From Paragordius varius (Eukaryota; Nematomorpha), in assembly GCA_964247055.1 (NCBI GenBank), contig OZ176051.1, positions 13,082,001 through 13,146,000 of the forward strand: a DNA stretch of 64,000 bases. Reading direction: 5' to 3'. Positions 1-15,300 of this stretch are shown piece by piece (position 1 is the stretch's first letter; every line of letters starts with the position of its first letter). Position numbers and translations under genes: made by a program. The notes under the pieces are model-generated. The model searched no databases, had not been told where the DNA came from, and saw only the letters and a list, made by a program, of their open reading frames with translations.

Positions 1-337
1 AGATATTGAAGATAAGGAAATAGTATATAATATATGTTAACATTGTATAGAAACAAATCGAACAATTACAAAATGGAATCAAAATTACGACTAATGACGG
101 CAATGAAAAAATTATCGAAAATGCTTTTGTCATTCGCGCTAACAAAGATGTTTTCGAAGTTTCTGGGGACAAACACAAGCTCAATATTGTCTTGATTGAC
201 TGTGCAAGTAAGATTCATAATGAAATATCGAAAAATATTGTTATCAGTAAATAGTTGTTTCATGCATTTATATTTGTTTTTCATATTAATACAGATGTAA
301 CGACAACAGGTATTTCTTGATTTTATTAATTTTTTAG
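1..337 (+). CDS. Module 0, partial: end of exon C, exon D and microexon
   Basis: Exon C runs off the left edge and ends at 22 (reading ...EDKEI). Intron 23-50 is 28 nt. Exon D is 51-207, reading from KQIEQLQNGIKI to LNIVLIDC, phase 0 in and phase 1 out. Intron 208-294 is followed by a 15-nt microexon at 295-309, which with flanking bases reads NVTTT, then a 28-nt intron at 310-337. The same pieces recur at 3494-3931, 7307-7744 and 10508-10945 with only a few base changes, introns included. The open antisense frame across this stretch is a shadow. Confidence 0.8.
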
Positions 338-3300
338 TTGTGACGCCAACGACGACAGGATCACCTTTCAATACAACAACGGCTTCAACACCTATAACCA
401 CACCATCGGGACAAACAACTCCCTCTGGTCAAACGACTCCATCAGGTGAAACAACTCCATCTGGTGTAACTACACCATCTGGTGTTACAACGCCTTCAGG
501 GGAAACCACGCCCTCTGGAGCAACAACCCCATCTGGTCAAACAACTCCTTCCGGCTTAACGACACCTTCTGGTGCAACGACTCCATCTGGTGTTACAACG
601 CCTTCAGGAGCTACCACGCCATCTGGACAAACAACTCCATCAGGACAAACTACACCATCAGGAGCTACAACGCCATCAGGTGAAACTACACCTTCTGGAC
701 AAACAACTCCTTCCGGTCAAACCACTCCATCAGGTGCTACAACGCCTTCAGGAGAAACAACGCCATCCGGGCAAACAACTCCATCTGGTCAAACAACTCC
801 TTCAGGTCAAACTACACCATCAGGAGTGACCACACCATCGGGTGAAACTACACCCTCTGGTCAAACAACGCCGTCTGGTGAAACGACTCCATCAGGTGTA
901 ACTACACCTTCCGGTCAAACAACGCCATCAGGTCAAACCACTCCTTCAGGTCAAACTACACCATCTGGTCAAACCACTCCATCAGGTGCTACTACGCCCT
1001 CTGGTCAAACAACTCCATCAGGTGCTACTACACCTTCCGGTCAAACAACGCCATCCGGTCAAACAACTCCATCCGGTCAAACCACTCCTTCAGGTCAAAC
1101 CACTCCTTCAGGTCAAACCACTCCATCAGGTGCCACAACGCCTTCAGGAGAAACAACGCCATCCGGTCAAACAACTCCATCTGGTCAAACAACTCCTTCA
1201 GGTCAAACTACACCATCAGGAGTGACCACACCATCGGGTGAAACTACACCCTCTGGTCAAACAACGCCGTCTGGTGAAACGACTCCTTCAGGTGCAACTA
1301 CACCTTCCGGTCAAACAACGCCATCCGGTCAAACCACTCCTTCAGGTCAAACTACACCATCTGGTCAAACCACTCCATCAGGTGCTACTACGCCCTCTGG
1401 TCAAACAACTCCATCAGGTGCTACTACACCTTCCGGTCAAACAACTCCATCCGGTCAAACAACTCCTTCAGGTCAAACTACACCATCTGGTCAAACCACT
1501 CCATCAGGTGCTACAACGCCTTCAGGAGAAACAACGCCATCCGGTCAAACAACTACTTCAGGTCAAACTACACCATCAAGAGTGACCACACCATCGGGTG
1601 AAACTACACCCTCTGGTCAAACAACGCCGTCTGGTGAAACGACTCCTTCAGGTGCAACTACACCTTCCGGTCAAACAACGCCATCCGGTCAAACCACTCC
1701 TTCAGGTCAAACTACACCATCTGGTCAAACCACTCCATCAGGTGCTACTACGCCCTCTGGTCAAACAACTCCATCAGGTGCTACTACACCTTCCAGTCAA
1801 ACAACTCCATCCGGTCAAACAACTCCTTCAGGTCAAACTACACCATCTGGTCAAACCACTCCATCAGGTGCTACAACGCCTTCAGGAGAAACAACGCCAT
1901 CCGGTCAAACAACTCCATCTGGTCAAACAACTCCTTCAGGTCAAACTACACCATCAGGAGTGACCACGCCATCGGGTGAAACCACTCCATCAGGTGCTAC
2001 TACGCCTTCTGGTCAAACAACTCCATCAGGTGCTACTACGCCTTCAGGTCAAACAACACCATCTGGTCAAACCACTCCATCAGGTGCTACTACGCCTTCT
2101 GGGGAAACAACGCCATCCGGTCAAACAACTCCATCTGGTCAAACAACTCCCTCAGGTCAAACTACACCATCTGGTGTAACCACTCCATCAGGTGCAACTA
2201 CACCTTCCGGTCAAACAACTCCATCTGGTCAAACAACTCCCTCAGGTCAAACTACACCATCTGGTGTAACCACTCCATCAGGTGCAACTACACCTTCCGG
2301 TCAAACAACTCCATCTGGTGAAACAACTCCTTCAGGACAAACCACTCCATCTGGCCAAACTACACCTTCTGGTGAAACCACTCCATCTGGTCAAACAACG
2401 CCCTCTGGTCAAACGACTCCATCAGGTGAAACTACTCCATCTGGTGTGACTACACCATCTGGTCAAACAACTCCTTCAGGACAAACCACTCCATCTGTTG
2501 TTACAACGCCATCCGGTCAAACAACTCCATCTGGTCAAACAACTCCCTCAGGGCAAACTACACCATCTGGTGTAACCACTCCATCAGGTGCAACTACACC
2601 TTCCGGTCAAACAACTCCATCTGGTGAAACAACTCCTTCAGGACAAACTACACCATCCGGAGCTACCACGCTATCGGGTGCAACTACACCTTCCGGTCAA
2701 ACAACACCATCTGGTCAAACGACTCCTTCAGGTCAAACCACACCATCTGGCCAAACTACACCTTCTGGTGTAACCACTCCATCTGGTCAAACAACGCCCT
2801 CCGGTCAAACGACTCCATCAGGTGAAACTACTCCATCTGGTGTAACTACACCATCTGGTCAAACAACTCCTTCAGGACAAACCACTCCATCTGGTGATAC
2901 AACGCCTTCCGGAGCTACCACGCCATCCGGTGAAACTACGCCTTCTGGACAAACCACTCCATCAGGTGCTACTACACCTTCCGGTCAAACTACCCCATCT
3001 GGTGCAACAACACCATCTGGTGAAACAACGCCCTCCGGTCAAACCACTCCATCAGGTGTAACGACGCCATCCGGACAAACAACTACTTGTCCGCCAAGTA
3101 TTAAAAATATTTTTATAAAATTTTAGCCATTGATATATGTGAATTGGTGACGGAAAACGGTAATTACAGTTTGAGTGACTTAGTTGGGTGCACGTCTCCC
3201 TCTTGCAAGTATATTTACCTTTCTAAAAATTTATTAGGGATGATATTTATTTGGAACGCGATGGCGACAAAATTATATGGCCAATTGACAATCAAGACAT

Positions 3301-6300
3301 CTTTGGTGTATTTAATCCATCTGACGAAGACCAAGAAGAATTATATCAAACTCTCACCATTCTTTTCTACCTTAAAACAAAATTCAATCTTACATTTATT
3401 GCGGATAGCAATGTAAGTCATATTACACAAACATTTATAAATATGAAATGTAAAACGTCCAATATATATGACATAATTTTTTTGAATATTTAGCTTGTAT
3501 TGGTAACAAAACCAAACATCACGGATTACAATGAAATAGCAATTTGCAGTCTTTTCATTGAAAAGGATATCTATTCTGATTGCCTGTACCCACAAGATAT
3601 TGAAGATGAGGAAATAGTATATAATATATGTTAACATTGTATAGAAACAAATCGAACAATTACAAAATGGAATCAAAATTACGACTAATGACGGCAATGA
3701 AAAAATTATCGAAAATGCTTTTGTCATTCGCGCTAACAAAGATGTTTTCGAAGTTTCTGGGGACAAACACAAGCTCAATATTGTCTTGATTGACTGTGCA
3801 AGTAAGATTCATAATGAAATATCGAAAAATATTGTTATCAGTAAATAGTTGTTTCATGCATTTATATTTGTTTTTCATATTAATACAGATGTAACGACAA
3901 CAGGTATTTCTTGATTTTATTAATTTTTTAGTTGTGACGCCAACGACGACAGGATCACCTTTCAATACAACAACAACGGCTTCAACACCTATAACCACAC
4001 CATCGGGACAAACAACTCCCTCTGGTCAAACGACTCCATCAGGTGAAACAACTCCATCTGGTGTAACTACACCATCTGGTGTTACAACGCCTTCAGGGGA
4101 AACCACGCCCTCTGGAGCAACAACCCCATCTGGTCAAACAACTCCTTCCGGCTTAACGACACCTTCTGGTGCAACGACTCCATCTGGTGTTACAACGCCT
4201 TCAGGAGCTACCACGCCATCTGGACAAACAACTCCATCAGGACAAACTACACCATCAGGAGCTACAACGCCATCAGGTGAAACTACACCTTCTGGACAAA
4301 CAACTCCTTCCGGTCAAACCACTCCATCAGGTGCTACAACGCCTTCAGGAGAAACAACGCCATCCGGGCAAACAACTCCATCTGGTCAAACAACTCCTTC
4401 AGGTCAAACTACACCATCAGGAGTGACCACACCATCGGGTGAAACTACACCCTCTGGTCAAACAACGCCGTCTGGTGAAACGACTCCATCAGGTGTAACT
4501 ACACCTTCCGGTCAAACAACGCCATCAGGTCAAACCACTCCTTCAGGTCAAACTACACCATCTGGTCAAACCACTCCATCAGGTGCTACTACGCCCTCTG
4601 GTCAAACAACTCCATCAGGTGCTACTACACCTTCCGGTCAAACAACTCCATCCGGTCAAACAACTCCTTCAGGTCAAACTACACCATCTGGTCAAACCAC
4701 TCCATCAGGTGCTACAACGCCTTCAGGAGAAACAACGCCATCCGGTCAAACAACTCCATCTGGTCAAACAACTCCTTCAGGTCAAACTACACCATCAGGA
4801 GTGACCACACCATCGGGTGAAACTACACCCTCTGGTCAAACAACGCCGTCTGGTGAAACGACTCCTTCAGGTGCAACTACACCTTCCGGTCAAACAACGC
4901 CATCCGGTCAAACCACTCCTTCAGGTCAAACTACACCATCTGGTCAAACCACTCCATCAGGTGCTACTACGCCCTCTGGTCAAACAACTCCATCAGGTGC
5001 TACTACACCTTCCGGTCAAACAACTCCATCCGGCCAAACAACTCCTTCAGGTCAAACTACACCATCTGGTCAAACCACTCCATCAGGTGCTACAACGCCT
5101 TCAGGAGAAACAACGCCATCCGGTCAAACAACTCCATCTGGTCAAACAACTCCTTCAGGTCAAACTACACCATCAGGAGTGACCACGCCATCGGGTGAAA
5201 CCACTCCATCAGGTGCTACAACGCCTTCAGGAGAAACTACGCCATCCGGTCAAACAACTCCATCTGGTCAAACAACTCCTTCAGGTCAAACTACACCATC
5301 AGGTGCTACTACGCCTTCTGGGGAAACAACGCCATCCGGTCAAACAACTCCATCTGGTCAAACAACTCCCTCAGGTCAAACTACACCATCTGGTGTAACC
5401 ACTCCATCAGGTGCAACTACACCTTCCGGTCAAACAACTCCATCTGGTCAAACAACTCCCTCAGGTCAAACTACACCATCTGGTGTAACCACTCCATCAG
5501 GTGCAACTACACCTTCCGGTCAAACAACTCCATCTGGTGAAACAACTCCTTCAGGACAAACCACTCCATCTGGCCAAACTACACCTTCTGGTGAAACCAC
5601 TCCATCTGGTCAAACAACGCCCTCTGGTCAAACAACTCCATCCGGCCAAACAACTCCTTCAGGTCAAACTACACCATCTGGTCAAACCACTCCATCAGGT
5701 GCTACAACGCCTTCAGGAGAAACAACGCCATCCGGTCAAACAACTCCATCTGGTCAAACAACTCCTTCAGGTCAAACTACACCATCAGGAGTGACCACGC
5801 CATCGGGTGAAACCACTCCATCAGGTGCTACAACGCCTTCAGGAGAAACTACGCCATCCGGTCAAACAACTCCATCTGGTCAAACAACTCCTTCAGGTCA
5901 AACTACACCATCAGGTGCTACTACGCCTTCTGGGGAAACAACGCCATCCGGTCAAACAACTCCATCTGGTCAAACAACTCCCTCAGGTCAAACTACACCA
6001 TCTGGTGTAACCACTCCATCAGGTGCAACTACACCTTCCGGTCAAACAACTCCATCTGGTCAAACAACTCCCTCAGGTCAAACTACACCATCTGGTGTAA
6101 CCACTCCATCAGGTGCAACTACACCTTCCGGTCAAACAACTCCATCTGGTGAAACAACTCCTTCAGGACAAACCACTCCATCTGGCCAAACTACACCTTC
6201 TGGTGAAACCACTCCATCTGGTCAAACAACGCCCTCTGGTCAAACGACTCCATCAGGTGAAACTACTCCATCTGGTGTGACTACACCATCTGGTCGAACA

Positions 6301-9300
6301 ACTCCTTCAGGACAAACCACTCCATCTGGTGTTACAACGCCATCCGGTCAAACAACTCCCTCAGGGCAAACTACACCATCTGGTGCCACCACTCCATCAG
6401 GTGCAACTACACCTTCCGGTCAAACAACTCCATCTGGTGAAACAACTCCTTCAGGACAAACTACACCATCCGGAGCTACCACGCCATCGGGTGCAACTAC
6501 ACCTTCCGGTCAAACAACACCATCTGGTCAAACGACTCCTTCAGGTCAAACCACACCATCTGGCCAAACTACACCTTCTGGTGTAACCACTCCATCTGGT
6601 CAAACAACGCCCTCCGGTCAAACCACTCCATCAGGTGAAAGTACTCCATCTAGTGTAACTACACCATCTGGTCAAACAACTCCTTCAGGACAAACCACTC
6701 CATCTGGTGTTACAACGCCTTCCGGAGCTACCACGCCATCCGGTGAAACTACGCCTTCTGGACAAACCACTCCATCAGGTGCTACTACACCTTCCGGTCA
6801 AACTACCCCATCTGGTGCAACAACACCATCTGGTGAAACAACGCCCTCCGGTCAAACCACTCCATCAGGTGTAACGACGCCATCCGGACAAACAACTACT
6901 TGTCCGCCAAGTATTAAAAATATTTTTATAAAATTTTAGCCATTGATATATGTGAATTGGTGACGGAAAACGGTAATTACAGTTTGAGTGACTTAGTTGG
7001 GTGCACGTCTCCCTCTTGCAAGTATATTTACCTTTCTAAAAATTTATTAGGGATGATATTTATTTGGAACGCGATGGCGACAAAATTATATGGCCAATTG
7101 ACAATCAAGACATCTTTGGTGTATTTAATCCATCTGACGAAGACCAAGAAGAATTATATCAAACTCTCACCATTCTTTTCTACCTTAAAACAAAATTCAA
7201 TCTTACATTTATTGCGGATAGCAATGTAAGTCATATTACACAAACATTTATAAATATGAAATGTAAAACGTCCAATATATATGACATAAATTTTTTGTAT
7301 ATTTAGCTTGTATTGGTAACAAAACCAAACATCACGGATTACAATGAAATAGCAATTTGCAGTCTTTTCATTGAAAAGGATATCTATTCTGATTGCCTGT
7401 ACCCACAAGATATTGAAGATAAGGAAATAGTATATAATATATGTTTACATTGTATAGAAACAAATCGAACAATTACAAAATGGAATCAAAATTACGACTA
7501 ATGACGGCAATGAAAAAATTATCGAAAATGCTTTTGTCATTCGCGCTAACAAAGATGTTTTCGAAATTTCTGGGGACAAACACAAGCTCAATATTGTCTT
7601 GATTGACTGTGCAAGTAAGATTCATAATGAAATATCGAAAAATATTGTTATCAGTAAATAGTTGTTTCATGCATTTATATTTGTTTTTCATATTAATACA
7701 GATGTAACGACAACAGGTATTTCTTGATTTTATTAATTTTTTAGTTGTGATGCCAACGACGACAGGATCACCTTTCAATACAACAACAACGGCTTCAACA
7801 CCTATAACCACACCATCGGGACAAACAACTCCCTCTGGTCAAACGACTCCATCAGGTGAAACAACTCCATCTGGTGTAACTACACCATCTGGTGTTACAA
7901 CGCCTTCAGGGGAAACCACGCCCTCTGGAGCAACAACCCCATCTGGTCAAACAACTCCTTCCGGCTTAACGACACCTTCTGGTGCAACGACTCCATCTGG
8001 TGTTACAACGCCTTCAGGAGCTACCACGCCATCTGGACAAACAACTCCATCAGGACAAACTACACCATCAGGAGCTACAACGCCATCAGGTGAAACTACA
8101 CCTTCTGGACAAACAACTCCTTCCGGTCAAACCACTCCATCAGGTGCTACAACGCCTTCAGGAGAAACAACGCCATCCGGGCAAACAACTCCATCTGGTC
8201 AAACAACTCCTTCAGGTCAAACTACACCATCAGGAGTGACCACACCATCGGGTGAAACTACACCCTCTGGTCAAACAACGCCGTCTGGTGAAACGACTCC
8301 ATCAGGTGTAACTACACCTTCCGGTCAAACAACGCCATCAGGTCAAACCACTCCTTCAGGTCAAACTACACCATCTGGTCAAACCACTCCATCAGGTGCT
8401 ACTACGCCCTCTGGTCAAACAACTCCATCAGGTGCTACTACACCTTCCGGTCAAACAACTCCATCCGGTCAAACAACTCCTTCAGGTCAAACTACACCAT
8501 CTGGTCAAACCACTCCATCAGGTGCTACAACGCCTTCAGGAGAAACAACGCCATCCGGTCAAACAACTCCATCTGGTCAAACAACTCCTTCAGGTCAAAC
8601 TACACCATCAGGAGTGACCACACCATCGGGTGAAACTACACCCTCTGGTCAAACAACGCCGTCTGGTGAAACGACTCCTTCAGGTGCAACTACACCTTCC
8701 GGTCAAACAACGCCATCCGGTCAAACCACTCCTTCAGGTCAAACTACACCATCTGGTCAAACCACTCCATCAGGTGCTACTACGCCCTCTGGTCAAACAA
8801 CTCCATCAGGTGCTACTACACCTTCCGGTCAAACAACTCCATCCGGCCAAACAACTCCTTCAGGTCAAACTACACCATCTGGTCAAACCACTCCATCAGG
8901 TGCTACAACGCCTTCAGGAGAAACAACGCCATCCGGTCAAACAACTCCATCTGGTCAAACAACTCCTTCAGGTCAAACTACACCATCAGGAGTGACCACG
9001 CCATCGGGTGAAACCACTCCATCAGGTGCTACAACGCCTTCAGGAGAAACTACGCCATCCGGTCAAACAACTCCATCTGGTCAAACAACTCCTTCAGGTC
9101 AAACTACACCATCAGGTGCTACTACGCCTTCTGGGGAAACAACGCCATCCGGTCAAACAACTCCATCTGGTCAAACAACTCCCTCAGGTCAAACTACACC
9201 ATCTGGTGTAACCACTCCATCAGGTGCAACTACACCTTCCGGTCAAACAACTCCATCTGGTCAAACAACTCCCTCAGGTCAAACTACACCATCTGGTGTA

Positions 9301-12300
9301 ACCACTCCATCAGGTGCAACTACACCTTCCGGTCAAACAACTCCATCTGGTGAAACAACTCCTTCAGGACAAACCACTCCATCTGGCCAAACTACACCTT
9401 CTGGTGAAACCACTCCATCTGGTCAAACAACGCCCTCTGGTCAAACGACTCCATCAGGTGAAACTACTCCATCTGGTGTGACTACACCATCTGGTCAAAC
9501 AACTCCTTCAGGACAAACCACTCCATCTGGTGTTACAACGCCATCCGGTCAAACAACTCCCTCAGGGCAAACTACACCATCTGGTGTAACCACTCCATCA
9601 GGTGCAACTACACCTTCCGGTCAAACAACTCCATCTGGTGAAACAACTCCTTCAGGACAAACTACACCATCCGGAGCTACCACGCCATCGGGTGCAACTA
9701 CACCTTCCGGTCAAACAACACCATCTGGTCAAACGACTCCTTCAGGTCAAACCACACCATCTGGCCAAACTACACCTTCTGGTGTAACCACTCCATCTGG
9801 TCAAACAACGCCCTCCGGTCAAACCACTCCATCAGGTGAAAGTACTCCATCTAGTGTAACTACACCATCTGGTCAAACAACTCCTTCAGGACAAACCACT
9901 CCATCTGGTGTTACAACGCCTTCCGGAGCTACCACGCCATCCGGTGAAACTACGCCTTCTGGACAAACCACTCCATCAGGTGCTACTACACCTTCCGGTC
10001 AAACTACCCCATCTGGTGCAACAACACCATCTGGTGAAACAACGCCCTCCGGTCAAACCACTCCATCAGGTGTAACGACGCCATCCGGACAAACAACTAC
10101 TTGTCCGCCAAGTATTAAAAATATTTTTATAAAATTTTAGCCATTGATATATGTGAATTGGTGACGGAAAACGGTAATTACAGTTTGAGTGACTTAGTTG
10201 GGTGCACGTCTCCCTCTTGCAAGTATATTTACCTTTCTAAAAATTTATTAGGGATGATATTTATTTGGAACGCGATGGCGACAAAATTATATGGCCAATT
10301 GACAATCAAGACATCTTTGGTGTATTTAATCCATCTGACGAAGACCAAGAAGAATTATATCAAACTCTCACCATTCTTTTCTACCTTAAAACAAAATTCA
10401 ATCTTACATTTATTGCGGATAGCAATGTAAGTCATATTACACAAACATTTATAAATATGAAATGTAAAACGTCCAATATATATGACATAAATTTTTTGTA
10501 TATTTAGCTTGTATTGGTAACAAAACCAAACATCACGGATTACAATGAAATAGCAATTTGCAGTCTTTTCATTGAAAAGGATATCTATTCTGATTGCCTG
10601 TACCCACAAGATATTGAAGATAAGGAAATAGTATATAATATATGTTTACATTGTATAGAAACAAATCGAACAATTACAAAATGGAATCAAAATTACGACT
10701 AATGACGGCAATGAAAAAATTATCGAAAATGCTTTTGTCATTCGCGCTAACAAAGATGTTTTCGAAATTTCTGGGGACAAACACAAGCTCAATATTGTCT
10801 TGATTGACTGTGCAAGTAAGATTCATAATGAAATATCGAAAAATATTGTTATCAGTAAATAGTTGTTTCATGCATTTATATTTGTTTTTCATATTAATAC
10901 AGATGTAACGACAACAGGTATTTCTTGATTTTATTAATTTTTTAGTTGTGACGCCAACGACGACAGGATCACCTTTCAATACAACAACAACGGCTTCAAC
11001 ACCTATAACCACACCATCGGGACAAACAACTCCCTCTGGTCAAACGACTCCATCAGGTGAAACAACTCCATCTGGTGTAACTACACCATCTGGTGTTACA
11101 ACGCCTTCAGGGGAAACCACGCCCTCTGGAGCAACAACCCCATCTGGTCAAACAACTCCTTCCGGCTTAACGACACCTTCTGGTGCAACGACTCCATCTG
11201 GTGTTACAACGCCTTCAGGAGCTACCACGCCATCTGGACAAACAACTCCATCAGGACAAACTACACCATCAGGAGCTACAACGCCATCAGGTGAAACTAC
11301 ACCTTCTGGACAAACAACTCCTTCCGGTCAAACCACTCCATCAGGTGCTACAACGCCTTCAGGAGAAACAACGCCATCCGGGCAAACAACTCCATCTGGT
11401 CAAACAACTCCTTCAGGTCAAACTACACCATCAGGAGTGACCACACCATCGGGTGAAACTACACCCTCTGGTCAAACAACGCCGTCTGGTGAAACGACTC
11501 CATCAGGTGTAACTACACCTTCCGGTCAAACAACGCCATCAGGTCAAACCACTCCTTCAGGTCAAACTACACCATCTGGTCAAACCACTCCATCAGGTGC
11601 TACTACGCCCTCTGGTCAAACAACTCCATCAGGTGCTACTACACCTTCCGGTCAAACAACGCCATCCGGTCAAACAACTCCATCCGGTACCACTCCTTCA
11701 GGTCAAACCACTCCTTCAGGTCAAACCACTCCATCAGGTGCCACAACGCCTTCAGGAGAAACAACGCCATCCGGTCAAACAACTCCATCTGGTCAAACAA
11801 CTCCTTCAGGTCAAACTACACCATCAGGAGTGACCACGCCATCGGGTGAAACCACTCCATCAGGTGCTACTACGCCTTCTGGTCAAACAACTCCATCAGG
11901 TGCTAGTACGCCTTCAGGTCAAACAACACCATCTGGTCAAACCACTCCATCAGGTGCTACTACGCCTTCTGGGGAAACAACGCCATCTGGTCAAACAACT
12001 CCATCTGGTCAAACAACTCCCTCAGGTCAAACTACACCATCTGGTGTAACCACTCCATCAGGTGCAACTACACCTTCCGGTCAAACAACTCCATCTGGTG
12101 AAACAACTCCCTCAGGTCAAACTACACCATCTGGCCAAACTACACCTTCTGGTGAAACCACTCCATCTGGTCAAACAACTCCTTCAGGTCAAACTACACC
12201 ATCTGGTCAAACCACTCCATCAGGTGCTACAACGCCTTCAGGAGAAACAACGCCATCCGGTCAAACAACTCCATCTGGTCAAACAACTCCTTCAGGTCAA

Positions 12301-15300
12301 ACTACACCATCAGGAGTGACCACGCCATCGGGTGAAACCACTCCATCAGGTGCTACTACGCCTTCTGGTCAAACAACTCCATCAGGTGCTAGTACGCCTT
12401 CAGGTCAAACAACACCATCTGGTCAAACCACTCCATCAGGTGCTACTACGCCTTCTGGGGAAACAACGCCATCTGGTCAAACAACTCCACCTGCTCAAAC
12501 AACTCCCTCAGGTCAAACTACACCATCTGGTGTAACCACTCCATCAGGTGCAACTACACCTTCCGGTCAAACAACTCCATCTGGTGAAACAACTCCTTCA
12601 GGACAAACCACACCATCTGGCCAAACTACACCTTCTGGTGAAACCACTCCATCTGGTCAAACAACGCCCTCTGGTCAAACGACTCCATCAGGTGAAACTA
12701 CTCCATCTGGTGTGACTACACCATCTGGTCAAACAACTCCTTCAGGACAAACCACTCCATCTGGTGTTACAACGCCATCCGGTCAAACAACTCCATCTGG
12801 TCAAACAACTCCCTCAGGTCAAACTACACCATCTGGTGTAACCACTCCATCAGGTGCAACTACACCTTCCGGTCAAACAACTCCATCTGGTGAAACAACT
12901 CCTTCAGGACAAACTACACCATCCGGAGCTACCACGCCATCGGGTGCAACTACACCTTCCGGTCAAACAACACCATCTGGTCAAACGACTCCTTCAGGTC
13001 AAACCACACCATCTGGCCAAACTACTCCATCTGGTGTAACTACACCATCTGGTCAAACAACTCCTTCAGGACAAACCACTCCATCTGGTGTTACAACGCC
13101 TTCCGGAGCTACCACGCCATCCGGTGAAACTACGCCTTCTGGACAAACCACTCCATCAGGTTCTACTACACCTTCCGGTCAAACTACCCCATCTGGTGCA
13201 ACAACACCATCTGGTGAAACAACGCCCTCCGGTCAAACAACTACTTGTCCGCCAAGTATTAAAAATATTTTTATAAAATTTTAGCCATTGATATATGTGA
13301 ATTGGTAACGGAAAACGGTAATTACAGTTTGAGTGACTTAGTCGGGTGCACGTCTCCCTCTTGCAAGTATATTTACCTTTCTAAAAATTTATTAGGGATG
13401 ATATTTATTTGAAACGCGATGGCGACAAAATTATATGGCCGATTGATCAAATAATTGTTGATAATTCTGACGACGAACATTCACATTTTTATGAAACTTT
13501 AACGATTCTATTTTACTTAAAATCCAAATTCCCGATCTCATTTATTGCCGATAGTGACGTAATTATTTATAATACTTATTTACTTTTATAATTGTTTTAA
13601 AAATATCACTATGTATCACATGGTGTCCAACAATTTTTTAGTCATGATACACTCAACATAAAAATTAACAATAGAGCATACACTACTCAGACCTTAATTT
13701 GGAAAATTATTTATCAGTACTAATATGAACATTCATTTACAATTTGCAATTTAAATACCTTATTGCTTTCGAAATTATAGTTGGTGAATTGGTAACACAG
13801 TCATTTATAAAAAAAACAGAATGTGTATAAAATAAACAATAATTAAAATGGAACAAGTTTCTTCATTTGTTGTTTTTTCCCAATGACTAACTATAATTTG
13901 AATAAGCCAGCTTTGAAATGACTGTAGTTATTTTAAAAAATGGGCTACATAAAAGGAATGCTAAGCATCTTATTTTTTTAAAGACCACCTATGATATTGT
14001 TCCCAATATAAAATGCCTTTATGTCCTATGGTTCCTTAATGTGTTTATAAATAAATGAAGCCTTACTCTCTAGATTTTTCGTTATATCGGACAAACTGAC
14101 ATATGAATTTTTTATTATGATAAAATATATTTAATATTTTGTTATCAAGAAGCAATTATTAATATACATTTTAATGTTATTCGAAATTTCCAAATCACGC
14201 CTTTTAATATTAAATATTTCACAAACGGATAAAAACCACTTAATTTATTTTATAAAATATTGTGTTGATTACCTCCAATAGATATAATAGATGAAATATA
14301 ATTTAAAACTTTACTGTGAGATGATAGTCACTACAATATAACTTATGATATAATGGTATATTCCGTTTCGAAGAGTATGTACACAGTATTTAACTGATTA
14401 ATTACCTATTTAACAATTTTAGAGCGCTTTACTTTACGCATTCCTTTTTCTTAAATGATTCGGATCGTAAAGCATGGCCTAAATATTTCAAATAAGTAAG
14501 TTATCGAATAATATAAAATCCGGGTTTGTTAATTTTAGGTTATATGAATTTGACATTAAATTTTCCGAAAATTACAAAGATTCTTTGATACCACATTTTT
14601 CGCAAATTTTTGATTTAAAGCCATAAAAATGGTCACTGTATAAACCATGACTTTTAAAATTTGGAAGATAAATTAATAACGGGAGAATCCAAATTTCGTT
14701 CGCTTAGGGGCGTAATGCTGCGGGAAGGTTGTCAGATTCCGAATTACTGTAATAATAGATTCTAGTTATATATGTTAGCATGTCATTTAATAAAGGGTCT
14801 TCGAACCAAATGTATGCTTCGATTATTATTCCTAATGTTGTTTAAAAGGATAGTCTAAAACAGTGTATCGGCAAAGAATATGCCTACAATGTTGTATTTT
14901 TAATTAAAGCTTTAATTAAATTGAATAACCAGAAAGAGAACACTGCCTTGCTATTCATGATAAAAAAAGAATATGTGACAAAGATATTTCGTTGATATTT
15001 ATCTAGTAAATGTATTATTATCTGTTTGAACCCATAAACAGTAATGAACTGGATCAAAAGTTACTAGAAAATCCTTAAACAGCCGTAGAGATTCTCCATT
15101 TATTTTTTTGAATTACGTTTTTAAGATTGATTATATGATTTATATATAATTGGTTTAAATCCAGTTTGGACACCTGCTATGTACTCTTGAATATTTTAAG
15201 AAGTTTAGAAATTTGTTGATGATGGCTATTATACGGTGGTTCTGACAATAATGGTGATTGTTGAAAGAAATTAGGAAGTTCTAATCGTTTGGCCAAACAC

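Noticed and set aside
66-401. Minus-strand ORF beginning MVIGVEAVVV, repeated at 3660, 7473 and 10674
   Set aside because: It is antisense to exon D, the microexon and the start of exon E, whose plus-strand reading is conserved by phase and sequence in diverged modules.
572-2773. Second-frame plus-strand ORFs rich in H, L, Q, V and K inside the stalk exons
   Set aside because: They are the alternative frame of an 18-bp repeat without stops. The TTPSGX frame continues through the splice junctions into conserved modules; the other frame does not.
338-13255. CRISPR-like array
   Set aside because: The repeats are contiguous 18-bp units with no spacers, are translated throughout and lie in a eukaryotic intron-exon context.
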